Assembly: GCA_963556255.1 (NCBI GenBank)
Contig: OY744608.1
Location: forward strand, 9,981,103-10,045,102
Direction: 5' to 3'
Origin: Allolobophora icterica
Lineage: Eukaryota > Annelida > Clitellata > Crassiclitellata > Lumbricidae
Length of the DNA stretch: 64,000 nucleotides
Positions 25,279 to 38,974 of the stretch are shown here, one piece after another. Each line of letters starts with the position of its first letter. The first letter of the stretch is position 1. Below the pieces are notes generated by a model. The model did no database searches, was not told the DNA's origin, and saw nothing but the letters and a program-made list of their open reading frames with translations. The translations under genes and the position numbers were made by a program.

Positions 25279-25769
25279 CAGTGGCGTCTAACCCCCCCAA
25301 AAGTAAATGGAGAATCAACCCCCCCAAATTTACCCCTTGAAATACACATTTCGGTGTTTTCTGAGATTCTTCAGTGGGAGAGACGCCAATCGTCTTTGAT
25401 ATGACGGCGTCGTAAAACAAACGAATTAATCAGTCGTTCTGAGACAGTTAGGCCTATAGATTAATGAATAATAATGGATGACTTAGCTGAATGTTTTCTG
25501 CTGTAATAGGTGCTGAGTTTACGTCTAGACTGACAGTGCCCAAGGAGAGTCAAAGCAATCATCGCGCTACGCGCGAAAAAATTTTTGGGACCTTTTCGGA
25601 TTTTAAATATTTTTCCATTGTTGGATTTGGCTATATTATCACACGGGACAAAAGAGCTATCATGAAAAAATGCAACCCCCCCACTTTCAGTCAAAATATG
25701 TCAAACCCCCCCACTTTTGAAGTTCGATGGAGATCGTTCTCCACACTCCACCATTGGTAGACGCCACTG
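25279..25769. mobile_element. Non-autonomous hAT element, 491 bp, with perfect 8-bp TSD
   Basis: TSD CGTACATG at 25271-25278 and 25770-25777. Terminal inverted repeat CAGTGGCGTCTA at both ends. ACCCCCCCA-type blocks lie just inside the left end and recur near the right end (25675-25720). There is no transposase frame. Confidence 0.93.
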
Positions 25770-25777
25770 CGTACATG

Positions 25778-27029
25778 TAGGCACACTTACACATGTACAT
25801 ATATATGTCTGCATATGTTTATGTATGCATGTATGCATACATTTTAAAAATGCCTTACCACCACAGGCTACCTCTGTCTTTGCGGACTAATCTTCTGAAT
25901 ATTGAGCTGATTACGGCTTCGTTTTGGTGTACCATCGGTGATGCTTTGTGCATTAGACACGGGCGCAATAGAAGTTACTAATTACAAGCATATAGGCATA
26001 CGTAAGTTGTTTAAGGATTTACTTTATAATGGTATCCTCCATAGCAGTCCTTAATATTATCTGTAATTAATATTATTATTATGTTCGTTTGTTACGTAAT
26101 AAGGCTGACACACCGCATCCTTGTACAGACTGGTTAAATCAGGGGATTTAAAGACAAAAAATATTCTAAACACAGGCTGGCATATTCGTCATTTCTAATA
26201 GGAAAGGCATGTTCGTCATTTCAAGCTTCTATCGAGCACGCGTGGTATATAGTTTCTATCGTCTCTGTCCGGAAGTGAAAAGTCACGTGGACGCGGCCTT
26301 AGGTTATAGAGTCGCACAGTCTGGTGGGAATAAACCCCTCAAGACATGGGTGCGTTCCATTTTACTGCAGAAAGCAACCGATTTTCTGCAGTCTCCACTC
26401 GCTCCTCGCTCCTGGAAAAGTTTTGTAACGGTTAGTCTATATAGTTCCACATTGGCAATGGAATCATCAATCATCCATGGCAGGACTGCACACTGTCACC
26501 TGCGTTGTTTGACCTCCCCATGCATATATTATTCATTGCGAATCTAAATTTGATGGCTGTCACATACAAATTATTTGTATCTGCTTCTCGTGTACGAAAT
26601 TATTGTAGTTTTCCGTCCGGACTTGGTTGTCCAAAGATGTTGAAATCTTGCACTATAACTACAGCAATGCCCTATCTCTTAAGTTTAACCATGCTATCTC
26701 ATTCCATCAGGTTTGATAAAGCGCTTCTTACACCAACTGATCCTATCGTATGCCGTTCAGTACTCTGCGTGTAATTGCATTTCAAATCGTGCCTCTAATT
26801 CGGAAGAACGCAATGCCTCATCACAGGAGAGTTACAGGGTGGTCATCTTGTCGTACGCTATTCCTATGTGTTGTGAGACAATTGAACGAATCGATTTTGC
26901 GCTTGAACTCCAAGCCGTAGCCGAAAATACAGCTTAATTAGGGGCGCTATATAAAATCAGGTTCAGTGGGCCAGGTTGTTTGGTTAGTTATGGTGCCAGG
27001 TCAGAATCCAGTAGAGGTCTCTCAGGCAA
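25778..27029. other. Intronic sequence; LINE tail at 26939
   Basis: AGGGGCGCTATATAAAA at about 26940-26956 is a plus-strand LINE 3' tail. The open frames at 26209-26937 have no recognisable family or splice context. Confidence 0.5.
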
Positions 27030-27158
27030 CCAGACTCGGATCTCCACTGGACATCGATCTCTGGCCAACCCCTATGATATGTATGACAGAGCGCTCGTGA
27101 ATAAGCCGGTGCCCTGCGCTTAGCATTAGAATAACTTTAGAAGTTTCGAGTTTACGAT
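27030..27158 (+). mobile_element. SINE 3' half (GATTACG-tailed family)
   Basis: Reads GACTCGGATCTCC, ACATCGATCTCTGGCCAACCCC, GCGCTCGTGAATAAGCCGG, CCTGCGCTTAGC, TTTAGAAGTTTCGAG and TTTACGATTG. It aligns with the copy at 36365-36495 over the whole stretch and with the 57665-57850 copy over the last 75 bp. Confidence 0.8.
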
Positions 27159-27824
27159 TGTCAGTTAGTCTGGTCCCATGAGCTGTCCGATAGGTTGCAT
27201 GGTTCTGATTCGTTTATTATAATTCTGATTGTGAATGTCTATCCGCATGCTTTCGTCACCTGATGCCTTCCTTCACTCAACAAATAATCGATTGCTCTTA
27301 TCCCTCCCCCCTCTATCTCCAAGGAGGCGATCTTCCTCAAAGCGATCTGGCCAAGTAACATTAGACGCGCCTTATCTGTGTCGAGAAGGTCTTTCCCTTT
27401 GAAGATGTTGGCAGTATGGCTGGCTGCTATTAATCACCAAACCTTCTCCTCCTTTCTGTCCATTAGCTGCTAATGCGCCTCAGTACCTTATACTGTGCTA
27501 TACTGCACTACTTAGTTGCGCCTATGAATACTTACTTTCGCACACCATCAGTGTGGCAGTTCCTGCATTTGTGCTATAATTAATCTACTATCTAATGGAC
27601 TGATTTGATCGCTAATTACCATAACAATGATTGCCTTTTATTGGTGTTTATCACAGGTAAACATGAGGCTATTAACCAAGTGCATAGGCAGGTCAATGAC
27701 CTGTGTCTGCTCAGTCAGCGGAAGTTTATTGACCCCTGTACAACAATGTTATTTTATTTCGTTTCTTTACCTGAATTGTATTTTGTATATTTCTGTTGTT
27801 TTCTGCCGTCTGCAGAGGTCTTCA

Positions 27825-27881
27825 TGCATACATACATACACATATACAAACATACATACAGGCATATATACATACATACCC

Positions 27882-27912
<31 letters not shown>

Positions 27913-27946
27913 CAAACATACATACAGGCATATATACATACATACC

Positions 27947-27978
<32 letters not shown>

Positions 27979-28305
27979 CAAACATACATACAGGCATATA
28001 TACATACATACATACATTCATACATACATACATACACACAGACATGTATAAAAATATATACATACATATGTATACATATGTATGCATAATTGCATATATA
28101 TGTACAAATACATATATGTACTTACATACATACATACATGCATACATACATAAAACATACATTTATATATACATATATATATGCATACATATGTATGCAT
28201 ACATATATACATACATACATACATTTATACATATATATACATATGTATACAAATATATACATGCTTATACATAAGATCTTATTAAGATAAGATAAGATAA
28301 GATAA
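27825..28305. repeat. (CATA)n microsatellite with a higher-order ~68-bp period, then (AGATA)n
   Basis: CATA units include three successive copies of a longer block containing CATATATATACAAACATACATACAGGCATATATACAT-type variants (27840-28010), so the array also expanded by larger segments. AGATA units occupy 28276-28305. Confidence 0.9.
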
Positions 28306-28309
28306 GAAT

Positions 28310-30000
28310 GTTCTTTATTAAACCAGTTGCTACCTGCATTTTGGTGTACAACCGCTAATCGTATACATATTTTTCTCCTACCAACATATATTTATATAAA
28401 CACAGACAGACATAGGCCTATATGCATTAGGGCCTATATATGTTCCCATATAACATTCTAATAATATAAGTTTTCCTCATCATGCATATATATATACATG
28501 CATGCATACATCCATGCATAATAATATTTTCCAGAAATTGATTGTGTGAGCCTGTGAAATAAGGGTCAAGTCGGAGACTTCAACACCGCAAAGACCTGAC
28601 CTCTGTCTCGTCGAACTAAAAAGCAATTCCGTGGGTTGTAAATGAAAATCAAAATGAACGATGACACGTCAAATTCGTCACCTCGGTCCTCGATACAATG
28701 CTTCATAAAGGAGATTTGTTTCGCCATTGTCAGTTGTGTTTACATTTCCCACATCAGTCGAGCGATGACTTGCAAACAGATCCTGCGTTGAGCACCTTAC
28801 TGATCCTGCGTTGAGCACCGCAGGACATTTGAACAGAAATGCATTCTTTTCAACTAATTAGCTGCCAAATGGGAGAGAACAAAACTGCCAATTCCATATC
28901 ATTATGACATTGTGACTTAAAGGCCATATGGAGATATGGTTAAGACAGAATAATAATGAAAATACCATGATTGCCAATAACAAAATTATTGATATCAACA
29001 AAACACCAGTAATAATAGTTGTTATATTGACAGAAACAACAGTAATAAGAATACTAAAAAAATTAATGACAATAATAAGAAGAAAAACAAGAATAAGAAC
29101 AATAACCACAATGAAAACAAGACTAATGACAATAGCAAGAATCAAAATAATAAAAACTATAGTAGGTAAATAAACATTATTTAGAACAGCAAAGCAAAAT
29201 ATGAAGGGAATATAACATAAACAACAGCTAACAGCAAAAGATAGAAACAAAGGAATGTAAAACGTCGCCTTGTGCATTAGACACTGCCGCGATAGGAATT
29301 ACTAATTGCAGTCACAATAATAAACGATCAACAATCACATCAATACCATTAACAATGACGGCAACAAGGCCTAATATTAATACTATTTCGCATTTTCCCA
29401 AGCCCAATGGAATGCAGCATTACGTTCAGAGAGGTATACAGTGACTGATGCACCAGAGAGGTAAGCAGGCGATGCTACGTCTGTTCTTCATGGGAGACTG
29501 ATGGACGAAGACAGGCTGAGGCAGCTGCAGAGGCTGCTGCTGTTGCTGTTGTGGCCCAGGATTAAGGAGGGAGATGGAGGCAGAGGCAGAGGCAGGGGAG
29601 GAGGCGGCGATCGATGAGTTGAATGACGAGGTCAACCGATCGATAGAAGGAGCAATGAAAGGCGCTTTTTTCTTGACGTCAGAGAATTACCAATTCTCAC
29701 AAGGACAGCGGTGTGTGGCTAGGTACAGCCATTTGGATGGATAAATCGGATGGGGAATTCTGGGGTGAATTATTGGGGTAGATGAATTTGTGGCTGAATT
29801 GTTTTTGAATTGATGGGTAGATCGGTGGGTCAATGGGTAGGTCAGTTTCTGTAGTGCCTTAATTGGTTGGTGAAATGACGGGGAATGTGATGGTTGGACG
29901 GAGGAATGAAGAAACAGAAGCGAACCAAGAACATGTAATGCGTTGTTAGCAGATATTCGGAGATGTGTGTAGCCTTTTACGGTATCTTCAATATGTCTGT
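28310..30000. other. Intronic sequence, nothing firmly recognised
   Basis: A-rich AATAATAA sequence at 28940-29170. CTG/CAG-rich sequence at 29510-29640 yields a glutamine-containing minus frame without splice context. GGTGGGTGAAT-type words occur at 29760-29920. Confidence 0.45.
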
Positions 30001-30004
30001 CGAA

Positions 30005-30398
30005 CGTATGTGTGTACATACGTATGTACGTATGTATGTATGTATGTATGTATGTATGTATGTATGTATGTATGTATGTATGTATGTATGTATGTATGTA
30101 TGTATGTATATATATATGTATGTATGACTGTATGTACGTATGTATGTATGTATGACTGTATGTATGTATGTATGTATGTATGTATGTATGTATGTATGTA
30201 TGTATGTATATATGTATGTATGACTGTATGTACGTATGTATGTATGTATGTATGTATGTATGTATGTATGTATGTATGTATGTATGTATGTATGTATGTA
30301 TGTATGTATGTATGACTGTATGTATGTATGTATGTATGTATGTATATATGTATGTATGACTGTATGTACGTATGTATGTATGTATGTATGTATGTATG

Positions 30399-30432
<34 letters not shown>

Positions 30433-30482
30433 TGTATGTATGTATGTATGTATGTATGTATGTATATATATATGTATGTATG

Positions 30483-30516
<34 letters not shown>

Positions 30517-30518
30517 TG

Positions 30519-30552
<34 letters not shown>

Positions 30553-30610
30553 TGTATGTATGTATGTATGTATGTATTGTATGACTGTATGTATGAATGT
30601 ATGTATGTTT
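30005..30610. repeat. (GTAT)n microsatellite, about 600 bp, with higher-order structure
   Basis: GTAT units are punctuated by recurrent GACTGTATGTACGTAT and GTATATATGTAT variants at intervals of roughly 100 bp, showing segmental duplication within the array. A 352-residue minus-strand frame crosses it and is artefactual. Confidence 0.97.
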
Positions 30611-31829
30611 GCATGTCTGAACCACTGGGGCTGGGCATTTCCATTCCCCTACAATCGCACCTCTGGCAAATGAAGACATAAATCTCTTTGAAGGCCGATC
30701 ACTAAATGGAACCAAGTGAATAGCAAAGAAACGAACCATTAACACCTAACAAAAAGCTCCTAAGCAAAACTACAGAATGACTGTGAAATAGCTGTCAGTG
30801 CTATTGTCGTTGTTAGTGCCATTGTCACTGACCACCGACAGCTCCATTGTCGGTGTGAGTGAGGTCAGTCAGGCAATGGAGTAACTTTGCCCCGTAACGG
30901 GTGGAGACCAACCCCCTCCTGCCTGCCCTCGCCACCTCCCTCCTGACATTTTATACAAACTGTCAGCTACAACAAGATGGATGACGTAATCAATTTATGC
31001 CACATAAAACAATAAGTAAGTAAGCTAACGTGAAGCATCCATCAGCATTGCTATAGTTAAGTATGCAAGAATATACGGCAGTTAATTGTCGTTGCTTGAA
31101 TTTGCTGCGTAACAAAATAACCCATCATCTCGCAAAGAATATTTCAGCACAGGGCCAACAAGTGATGGTGACTGTCACCACCACTTTTCAAAAGTGGTGA
31201 TGATCGGACAAATTCACCAAACAAATTTACGCCTGTGCATGGAGGTGTCAAGGGTAAGGTCGGATTACCATACACTATGCCAGTATGCCCGAGAATACCA
31301 TATGCCGAAACCAATGTAATAGTCGTTTCATTGTCACTTGCAGTACTATCACCGCGTCATCATGCATCACTGACGTCATCGTTATTTTATAATTTATGAG
31401 GTCATTATTTTCATCTTGTTTTTCATCAGCACCAGTCAGTGTTTATGAAGCTTTTTATTCAAGGAGGTTCTAAGCAGTTAACCCAAAAATAATAATAAAG
31501 GTCACGCCATCTCATCGTGTGTGCGATTGCACTGTTTTTTGTGCATCTGTCTGGTCATCTCTCTCCGTCTCTTAGTCCCTGTGTTTATCTGTCCGGGATG
31601 TGTCCTGCCCACCTTTTTGAAGCGTCTCTTTCATCCTGTCTTGCTTTCTCTCTGCCTTACAGTCTTTCTCGCTCCTCTCCAAGTCTGTGACCTTTTCTGT
31701 CAAACATGTTTTGGCTGGACATTTCTGCTCGCCCTTTCTCCATGTTTGTTTGTGAACGGATCTGGTCTCTGCGTGCGTGTGGTTGGAGTAATAACCTCTT
31801 GATCCCTGCATTTAGTACTGTATTTAAGT
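30611..31829. other. Intronic sequence, nothing recognised
   Basis: Includes a near-perfect palindrome CACCACTTTTCAAAAGTGGTG at about 31178-31198. CT-rich sequence occupies 31540-31740. Confidence 0.45.
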
Positions 31830-31935
31830 ATGTATGTTTGTAAGTATGTTTGTCTGTCTGTCTGTCTGTATGTATGTATGTATGTATGTATGTATGTATG
31901 TATGAATGTATGTATGTACGTATGTATGTATGATC
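31830..31935. repeat. (GTAT)n/(TCTG)n microsatellite
   Basis: GTAT-type units with five TCTG units in the middle. Confidence 0.95.
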
Positions 31936-32399
31936 CATGGCTTCTTAATATGGCAGTTTTAGGTGCTCTCAAAAAGCGATATACCTGTATAAGGCGAGGT
32001 ATGTTATCCCTTCTGTTTCGGCTTAACGAATTGTTTTCCAGTTCATCCTTTGGTGGTAAATTTTCCACAGGAAGTCTTTCCGTTAAAGGTAGAGATTAAA
32101 GTGACACATGGATTTACCTGCCTCAAAATTAACCACTTCAACTTCCATTTGTGACGTGGTATTCTAAACAATCACCCATTCTGTTACTAATCAGGCTTGA
32201 TCTGTCTTAATTAAACTGTCATATCAGCAAACCATATGGTTTTCATCCTTTTCATTTTGTAATTCTCTTTTATTCTTAATTCTCTTTCTTCTCATTGGTC
32301 ACATCTCTTTATCGTTTTCTTCCAAGATCTTGGTCAAGGGCCTCCAGGGACGAGGTTCAAAGCCAACTTCCTCCGTTTCAGTCACAGATCGTTTGGCCT

Positions 32400-33360
32400 A
32401 TTTTTCCCATTGGACGATCCACCCGACCATTCATCCACCCGCCTATTCATCCATTCATCCATTCACTTTTCCATCCATTCATGCTCCACCCAGCCATCCA
32501 TCAACCCATACGCAAACCCTTCCACCCAAAGAAACCCACCCATCCAGCGCCAATTGACCCAACCGTCCATCAATCCATTCATCCACCTTCCCATCCACCC
32601 GCTCATCCATCCATTTATCAATCCAGATTCATCCATTTATCCATCAAGTTCCCTCCGCTCTTCCATTCATATGTTCATCCATCCTTCCCTTCATCCACCC
32701 ATTCATCAACCCAGTATCTGCCCCCAAACCAATCCACCCACAGAACACACCTTCTCACTCATCCATCAGCCCATCCTCCCACCCGCCGATCCACCAGCCA
32801 TTCACCAAACCATCCACCCACTAGTCCATCCGTCCATCCATTCGTCCATTCATCAACTCAACTCATAGTTCATTCTTTCATCCATCCATCCATCCGCCAG
32901 ACTGTCCGTCCGTCAGTCCACTCATCCGTCATATACTAATCCATCCATCAACCCATTCATACATCCATCCATAAACCATTCTTTCATCCGTCCGTTCTTT
33001 CATCCATTCACTCATCCATCCATCAACCCATCCATCCATCAACCCATCTATTCATCAACCCATTCATCCATCCATCTCTCAACCCTTTCCACCTTTCCAC
33101 CAGGCCTTTCGTACTTTCGTCCGACGGTCCGTCCGTCTGTCCGTCTGTCCATCCATTCATCCCATTAATTCATCCAGCCACCCATCCATCCATCCATTCC
33201 ATTCATCAGCCATCTATCCATCCATTCATCAACCCATCCATTCATCAACCCATCCATCTACTCATTCGTCAACTCATCCATCCATCCTTCCATTCATTAA
33301 CCTATTCATCCTTCCATCCATCCATCCATCCATCCATCCATCCATCCATCCATCCATCAA
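32400..33360. repeat. Degenerate (CATC)n array, about 960 bp
   Basis: CATCCATC words recur throughout with frequent substitutions. Only the last 60 bp (33302-33358) is pure, suggesting an old array with a recently re-expanded end. The frames reading IHPSIHPP are repeat translation. Confidence 0.92.
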
Positions 33361-33564
33361 AGGCCCTTGCTGTCGTTCTTCGTCTCGGAACAGAAGGACG
33401 GTCGACCTATGTAACTGAACTGCATTCGTCTCTTCCTCTTCCTCTTCTTCTTGTTCTTCTTCTTTTTGTGTCGTGAACCCTTCTTCCGTCTGTTCATCTG
33501 CCGACGAAGACTGGAGAGAACAGAGGTAGAACAACTAAACAGCCGCAAATCAATAGACTAGATT

Positions 33565-33990
33565 TATCGTTGCCCGTCTATGTGTCCGTCTCTCTGTATC
33601 TGTGTGTATGCCTGTGTCTGTCTGTGTCTGTGTGGTTTTGGCTGTTGTTTGAGTGTCTTTCTTTATCTGTCTGTTTGTGTGTATGTGTGTTTCTGTGTGT
33701 GTTTTGTGTCTGTCTGTCTGTCTGTCTATCTGTCTGTCTGTCTACCTGCCTGCCTGTCTGTCTATCTGTCTGTCTGTCTACCTGCCTGCCTGTCTGTCTG
33801 TCTATCTGTCTGTCTGTCTGTCTGTCTGTCTACCTGCCTGCGTGTCTGTCTGTCTATCCGTCTGTCTGTCTATCTTTCTTTATGTCTGTCTGCCTGTCTG
33901 TGTGTCTGTCTGTCTACCTACCTGCCTGTCTGTCTATCTTTCTGTCTGTCTGCCTGACTGTCTGTGTGTCTGTCTGTCTGGCTGACTGTC
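33565..33990. repeat. (TGTC)n microsatellite with TACCTGCCTGCC variants
   Basis: TGTC units with a recurring TCTACCTGCCTGCC variant four times between 33730 and 33940. The cysteine-leucine-serine-valine frames are repeat translation. Confidence 0.95.
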
Positions 33991-35070
33991 ACATCTATAT
34001 GTCAGGTGTTAGCGCTTGAGATGTGTCGGCTGCGTTGAATTATCTCGTGTTCAGTTCGTGACTTCCTCACGCATTTAAGACGACTCAACTTCCCATCGTC
34101 GATCACTCGAGTGTTAAGTGCAAGCGTGTTAAGTGCAACTTAGCTGATGATAATAACGGTTTGGCACGACAACTAATAAGTGCACGATAGCAATGAGTTA
34201 GGAAGACGCAGTGCATAGACCGCCTGTGCATTGGTCTACTTCTCAGCAGTTTTACATTTCCATTCTGTCAACACCATTTGCTGAAAGCTATAATGGTTTT
34301 TGTGCTGTTTTGTGGCAGCAATGCTCAGGATATTCCCGTGGAAGGCGCTCTGTAAAGTAGCAGCTGTGACTGCGACTTTCTACGTTTAGCAACAAAATAC
34401 TTCATGGGCGCTTATATGAAAATTTTTTTAACTAATCGCTTTGTAATAATTTCTCGGAGGATCACAGATCTCACGAAGTTAATTGCCTATGTGGTATTTT
34501 TAATCAGGACGTATTGGATTTGGCTCCTATCACTGGATGGTGTGGAATGCTTCTTGACCATTTGGGGCCACATCTGTCATAGCCACTCTCTCATCTGGGT
34601 TTAAGGAAAGGGCCCTCGATCCACCTGATACATCTGCTCTTCGTTGTTGTACTGCCTTGCTACGCTTAGATGCAGGAAGGCTTGGTCTGTGTGGCCACTG
34701 GATGCAACCTTATCACTGCTTGGAAAGGTCATATCGAGAGGAGAGAAGAGGATGGTTGTCAGAATGAACAATTAATTAGGTCCAGAGAGACAGACAGAGA
34801 CAGAGAGACAGAGATAAGATGGAAGATCGAGGAGAGTGCATGGCTGTTGAAGAGGGAAAGTATTATGCATAAGAACAAATGATCGATAAGCCGGATTCTT
34901 GAAATAGACCATCGAATTAATTCTGACGAGGAGTCATCATCCATCGCTCCTCTCTATTATGTAGTCCTCCGCCCTTATTGCGTCCCTATGCTCTCAAAGG
35001 CCGCCGCTCTGTGTGTACACCGACTTGCAATATTTATTTGTACACAGAGGCTAACATGTATACATGCAGA
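33991..35070. other. Intronic sequence, nothing recognised
   Basis: Ordinary composition. Short open frames only, without splice or family support. Confidence 0.45.
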
Positions 35071-35075
35071 CAGTC

Positions 35076-35640
<565 letters not shown>

Positions 35641-36016
35641 TTACAGTTCAGAATTAGAGCCAGACAGAGAGACAGAGACTAGATGGACAAGACAACGATA
35701 CTGGGACAGCCTGTCACAGAGATACACAGACAGGACAAAAACAGAGATAAAAGGATAAAAAAAATAGACGTGCCCGCACAGACAGACAGGCACATATAGA
35801 AATATAGACGGACACAGGTCTATTTGATTAGGTGTGCTCGTTCCTATAGGTGTAAGTCCCGGTCGTTTACTGCGTCCTAATTAATAGCATCTGAATAATG
35901 AATGGGAATTGGTGACGGACTTGGAAGACGGATGGAAGCCAGGTTAGCTACATGGGTGGTCGCCGGAAGAAACCCGCAGTGGAGAGAAGAGGACAGCGGA
36001 GGAGAGGAGAGGGGAG

Positions 36017-36105
36017 AAAGTGTCTGGCCTTGTAGATCCTAACCACTCGCGCAGTTACACCTCGTAACACAGGTTAGGGGTCTCGATCCCCTGCCAGCAT
36101 TTCCA
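36017..36105 (+). mobile_element. tRNA-like SINE head
   Basis: TGGCCTTGTAGA resembles a pol III A box (10 of 12). About 40 nt later, GGGGTCTCGATCCCC forms a 5-bp-stem T-arm-like B box with one extra base. CCTCGTAACACAGG between them is typical of tRNA-derived SINE heads. It may belong with the SINE tail at 36365-36495. Confidence 0.4.
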
Positions 36106-36175
36106 TGGCCAAACTTAGAAATGCGCCCAACCAGGCGCGCAGCAGAACGTATACAGTACGTGTTAATTTCTTTGC
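36106..36175 (-). pseudogene. CR1/L2-like LINE fragment
   Basis: Minus-strand reading RSAARLVGRISKFGH matches the Q-x-x-x-N-x-AARL-x-x-R-x-x-KF-x-H block after the RT domain of CR1/L2-type LINEs. Very short and isolated. Confidence 0.55.
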
Positions 36176-36364
36176 ACTTGGCCAGGGAGTGTGAGAAGGA
36201 AAGGAAGAGTGACAGGCAGAGGTAGAGGCAGAGATAGAAGCAGAGCAACAGCGGGTTTTCTCTAGTAGGGATATTTGCCGAGCTAGTTGGCAGATGCTCT
36301 ACAAGACCCAGGCTAATACGTAACTGAATCAGTATTACTAATAAGTGATTCTGCAAGATACTAT

Positions 36365-36495
36365 TCGGACTCGCGTCTCCCTTAACATCTCTGGACAACC
36401 CCAATGACACGACGCAGCGCTTGTGAATAAGCTGGTGCCCTACGCTTAGCTTTAGAGTGGCACTTTAGAAATTTGGAGTTTACGATTACGATTAC
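36365..36495 (+). mobile_element. SINE 3' half (GATTACG-tailed family)
   Basis: GACTCGCGTCTCCC, CATCTCTGGACAACCCC, GTGAATAAGCTGG, CTACGCTTAGC, TTTAGAAATTTGGAG and ACGATTACGATTACC match the copies at 27030-27158 and 57665-57850. Confidence 0.82.
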
Positions 36496-36499
36496 CATC

Positions 36500-37619
36500 A
36501 ATTATTACTATAAGAAAGTTTAAGAAAATTCGTAAACATAATCGTTCACCGGGCCGTTTAATCAGCTCTGACGTCAAGTCTGAGAATGGCTTTTAAGAGG
36601 AGCTATTAAATGCTGTGTCAGCAGTACGACTACAAAAACTATAATTACACCCGGAAGTAGGCTACCCCTTCTGTATTGATTCTTTCCAGTGTATTTTCTT
36701 GGTGCTTATTTCGTGCTGCGCTGTGTACTTGTAGCGTGCATACTTTTAAGTGCTTTCGGGTCCACGCATCGATCTGCATATTATATCCCGTATTCAGCTG
36801 CGCAATGAGGACAGATGGATCGATAGCTTTCCATTCGGTCTAGATCGGCGTTTGTGCCAAGATTAGCATCAATGGCTTCGTATTCGTATGCATGGACTGC
36901 TGTAATAACGTAAATGGACGCGAGTAACTCGGCTTGAACCTAAGCTCATATGGCTCAACGCAACGGATTTCAACGAGGGACTTAAGCCATGCGATCGGGA
37001 CATTTCCCGTGCAAAATCGTTGCGCTATAAAAGTTGGCTTTGAGCTGACGAGTATAAGCAAGGAACGTCAGCGATTGAAGTCTCTTGATAGTCAGAAAAT
37101 TGCTTAGATTCGATTGCACTGCTATATTTAGAACAGGGTATAACTTATGGTCATCGACCTCGCTGTAGTCTACGTGAGTGGACACACTGGCCTTGGAATT
37201 GATCGTTGATTTGTGGGCAATATTTACCGTCCCCCAAAATCCACTTACATTTTGACATTTTACTTGGGGATTTTCTATCCGAGTCTGAAAATCCTTACGG
37301 TTTAATTCTACGGCAGAACGGATTTACTTTTCAGCTGGACCCACGGCGATATTTCTGGTTGACAGCAGGGTGTAGATCTATGAGAAGGATCGAAATAAAT
37401 AGGGAAATGTGTCGTTAATGGGATATACCGCAAGCCTTATTTTAGACGACGGGTCCCAATTAAACGCCGGACTCTAACAGTCGCGTGGGAGTGAAAACGA
37501 TTTGTAAAAAGAACGCAGGCCGGTTTGTAAAAAACGCTGGGTTTCGTTTATGGCCGAATTACTGCTATCATGCTACGATTACGTCACACGAACATGGCAC
37601 TGAGTAAGACAGGAAATGC
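36500..37619. other. Intronic sequence, nothing firmly recognised
   Basis: An open frame at 37206-37418 has no recognisable family. No tandem repeats of note. Confidence 0.45.
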
Positions 37620-37779
37620 GTTTCAGCCAGAGGCGTAGCTAGGGGGGGAGCAGAGGGAGCGGCCGCTCCCCCTGACACCATTTTCCAAGATGTGGGGCCT
37701 TTTCACAGTTTATTTATTCCAATCGTTCAAAATTTATTTATTCCAATCCTTCAATTTTTTTTATTCCTATCGTTCGAAC

Positions 37780-38253
37780 GACATAATTTGTTTTCTGGAA
37801 CTCTAGAAAGACTTTGCGATACCAGATGGGCATTCAGAAAATCAGCAGTACATGTACTCTTGCAGAATTTAACAGAACTGATACGCGTGGATGGTGAGAT
37901 TAAAAGCTGCACTACGAAACGGCTTACTAAGGCAAAGGGTATGCTTGTAACCCTTGATACGTTCGAATTCTTAGTTCTTCTAATATTCTGGAAAAAGTGC
38001 TAGAGAAGGCTTTCAGTTTATTCACATATTTACATAGAAGTAGCATTGATTTTGTAACACCTCATTTGATTCAACTTTATGAAAACGATATTAAAATATG
38101 CGAAATGAATTCATATTTGAGTTTGAACGGATTTGAGAATGAAGCAACCGAGCTGGTTAAAAAATGTTATATTACTACTGACTATAAGCAACACCGAGTT
38201 CGAAAAAGAAAGAGATTCCATGAGTGGGTAATCGAATATCTGATTCATGGTTG
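37780..38253 (+). pseudogene. hAT transposase remnant (ZMYM1-like, C-terminal part)
   Basis: The first frame reads LERLCDTRWAFRKSAVHVLL and later LDTFEFLVLLIFWKK. This follows the LKRLSDTRWACR ... T-x-x-F-x-x-L-x-FW pattern of ZMYM1-like hAT transposases. A one-base loss in an A-run at about 37997 shifts the frame. The next frame continues LEKAFSLFTYLHRSSIDF and VRKRKRF to a stop at about 38253. The N-terminal zinc-finger and catalytic parts are absent. Confidence 0.75.
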
Positions 38254-38344
38254 AAACCTAAATAGTGTCACTCGAATGTTTCACAAATCTTGACTTGAGT
38301 AGGCCTACTGTAGCAAAATCAATGCTACTTCTATGTAAAAAAGC

Positions 38345-38615
38345 CACTCTACTATGGCTTAGTTTCTAGTCGCTTGGCGTGCCTCAATCGAGTGCAATGC
38401 TCTGCGGCACGTCTTATTGGTCGAATACCAAAATTTGGTCAGGTCTCTGGTTATATGCTGTAGGTCCTGCACTTGCTCCAGCCAACTGTCAGCCAACGTG
38501 TAGTATATGGCATAATAAGGGTTGTTTCCCTGGTCTGGAGATGCTTGCTGGGATGCGCTCTAGCTTATCTGCGGTCCTTTGCCGCTCCATGCTGGGAGTT
38601 CATGGTATACTCGCC
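38345..38615 (+). pseudogene. CR1/L2-like LINE fragment nested in the hAT element (5' piece)
   Basis: One frame reads GLVSSRLACLNRVQCSAARL, IGRIPKFGQ and, after one stop, SQRVVYGIIRVVSLV and LAYLRSF. This is the post-RT region of CR1/L2-type LINEs, in the usual order. Coding similarity stops near 38615. Confidence 0.7.
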
Positions 38616-38769
38616 ACCATAGGCGCAGCTACCTTGAGGCAAGAGGAGGCAGTTGACTCCTCTTGGTTTTATAAATTTAAAAATTTTCCTTGGGTTATAG
38701 CCCTGGACCTGGATGTTGCCTCCTCTTGAACGGTGAATCCTGGCCCAAGAGAAGAAATTTAATTGACAG

Positions 38770-38945
38770 AAATCTCCCAAAAAAGGTCATCAAGTTTTTT
38801 GCACCAATCTCCCAAAAAAGGTCATCGAGTCAAGTTTTTTGAGAGAGAATTTCCCAATCAAAATTCTTTGAGAGAGAAATTTCCCCAAAAAAGGTCATCA
38901 GATTTTTGACAGAAATCTCCCAAAAAAGGTCATCAAAGATTTTTT
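38770..38945. repeat. Degenerate tandem repeat, ATCTCCCAAAAAAGGTCATC units
   Basis: Four to five copies of a 35-50-bp unit. It lies between two inverted copies of CAAGAGGAGGCA (about 38639-38650 and reverse complement near 38947-38958), which may be the ends of a further small inserted element. No target duplication is visible. Confidence 0.7.
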
Positions 38946-38974
38946 TGCCTCCTCTTGAATTTAAGTCTGGCTAC

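Noticed and set aside
29426..29635. Q-run containing minus-strand frame as a coding exon
   Set aside because: CAG/CTG-rich stretch, single short frame, no flanking splice signals that fit.
29687..30745. 352-residue minus-strand open frame
   Set aside because: It is the translation of a (GTAT)n array; a tetranucleotide repeat stays open in all frames when the 12-bp period lacks a stop.
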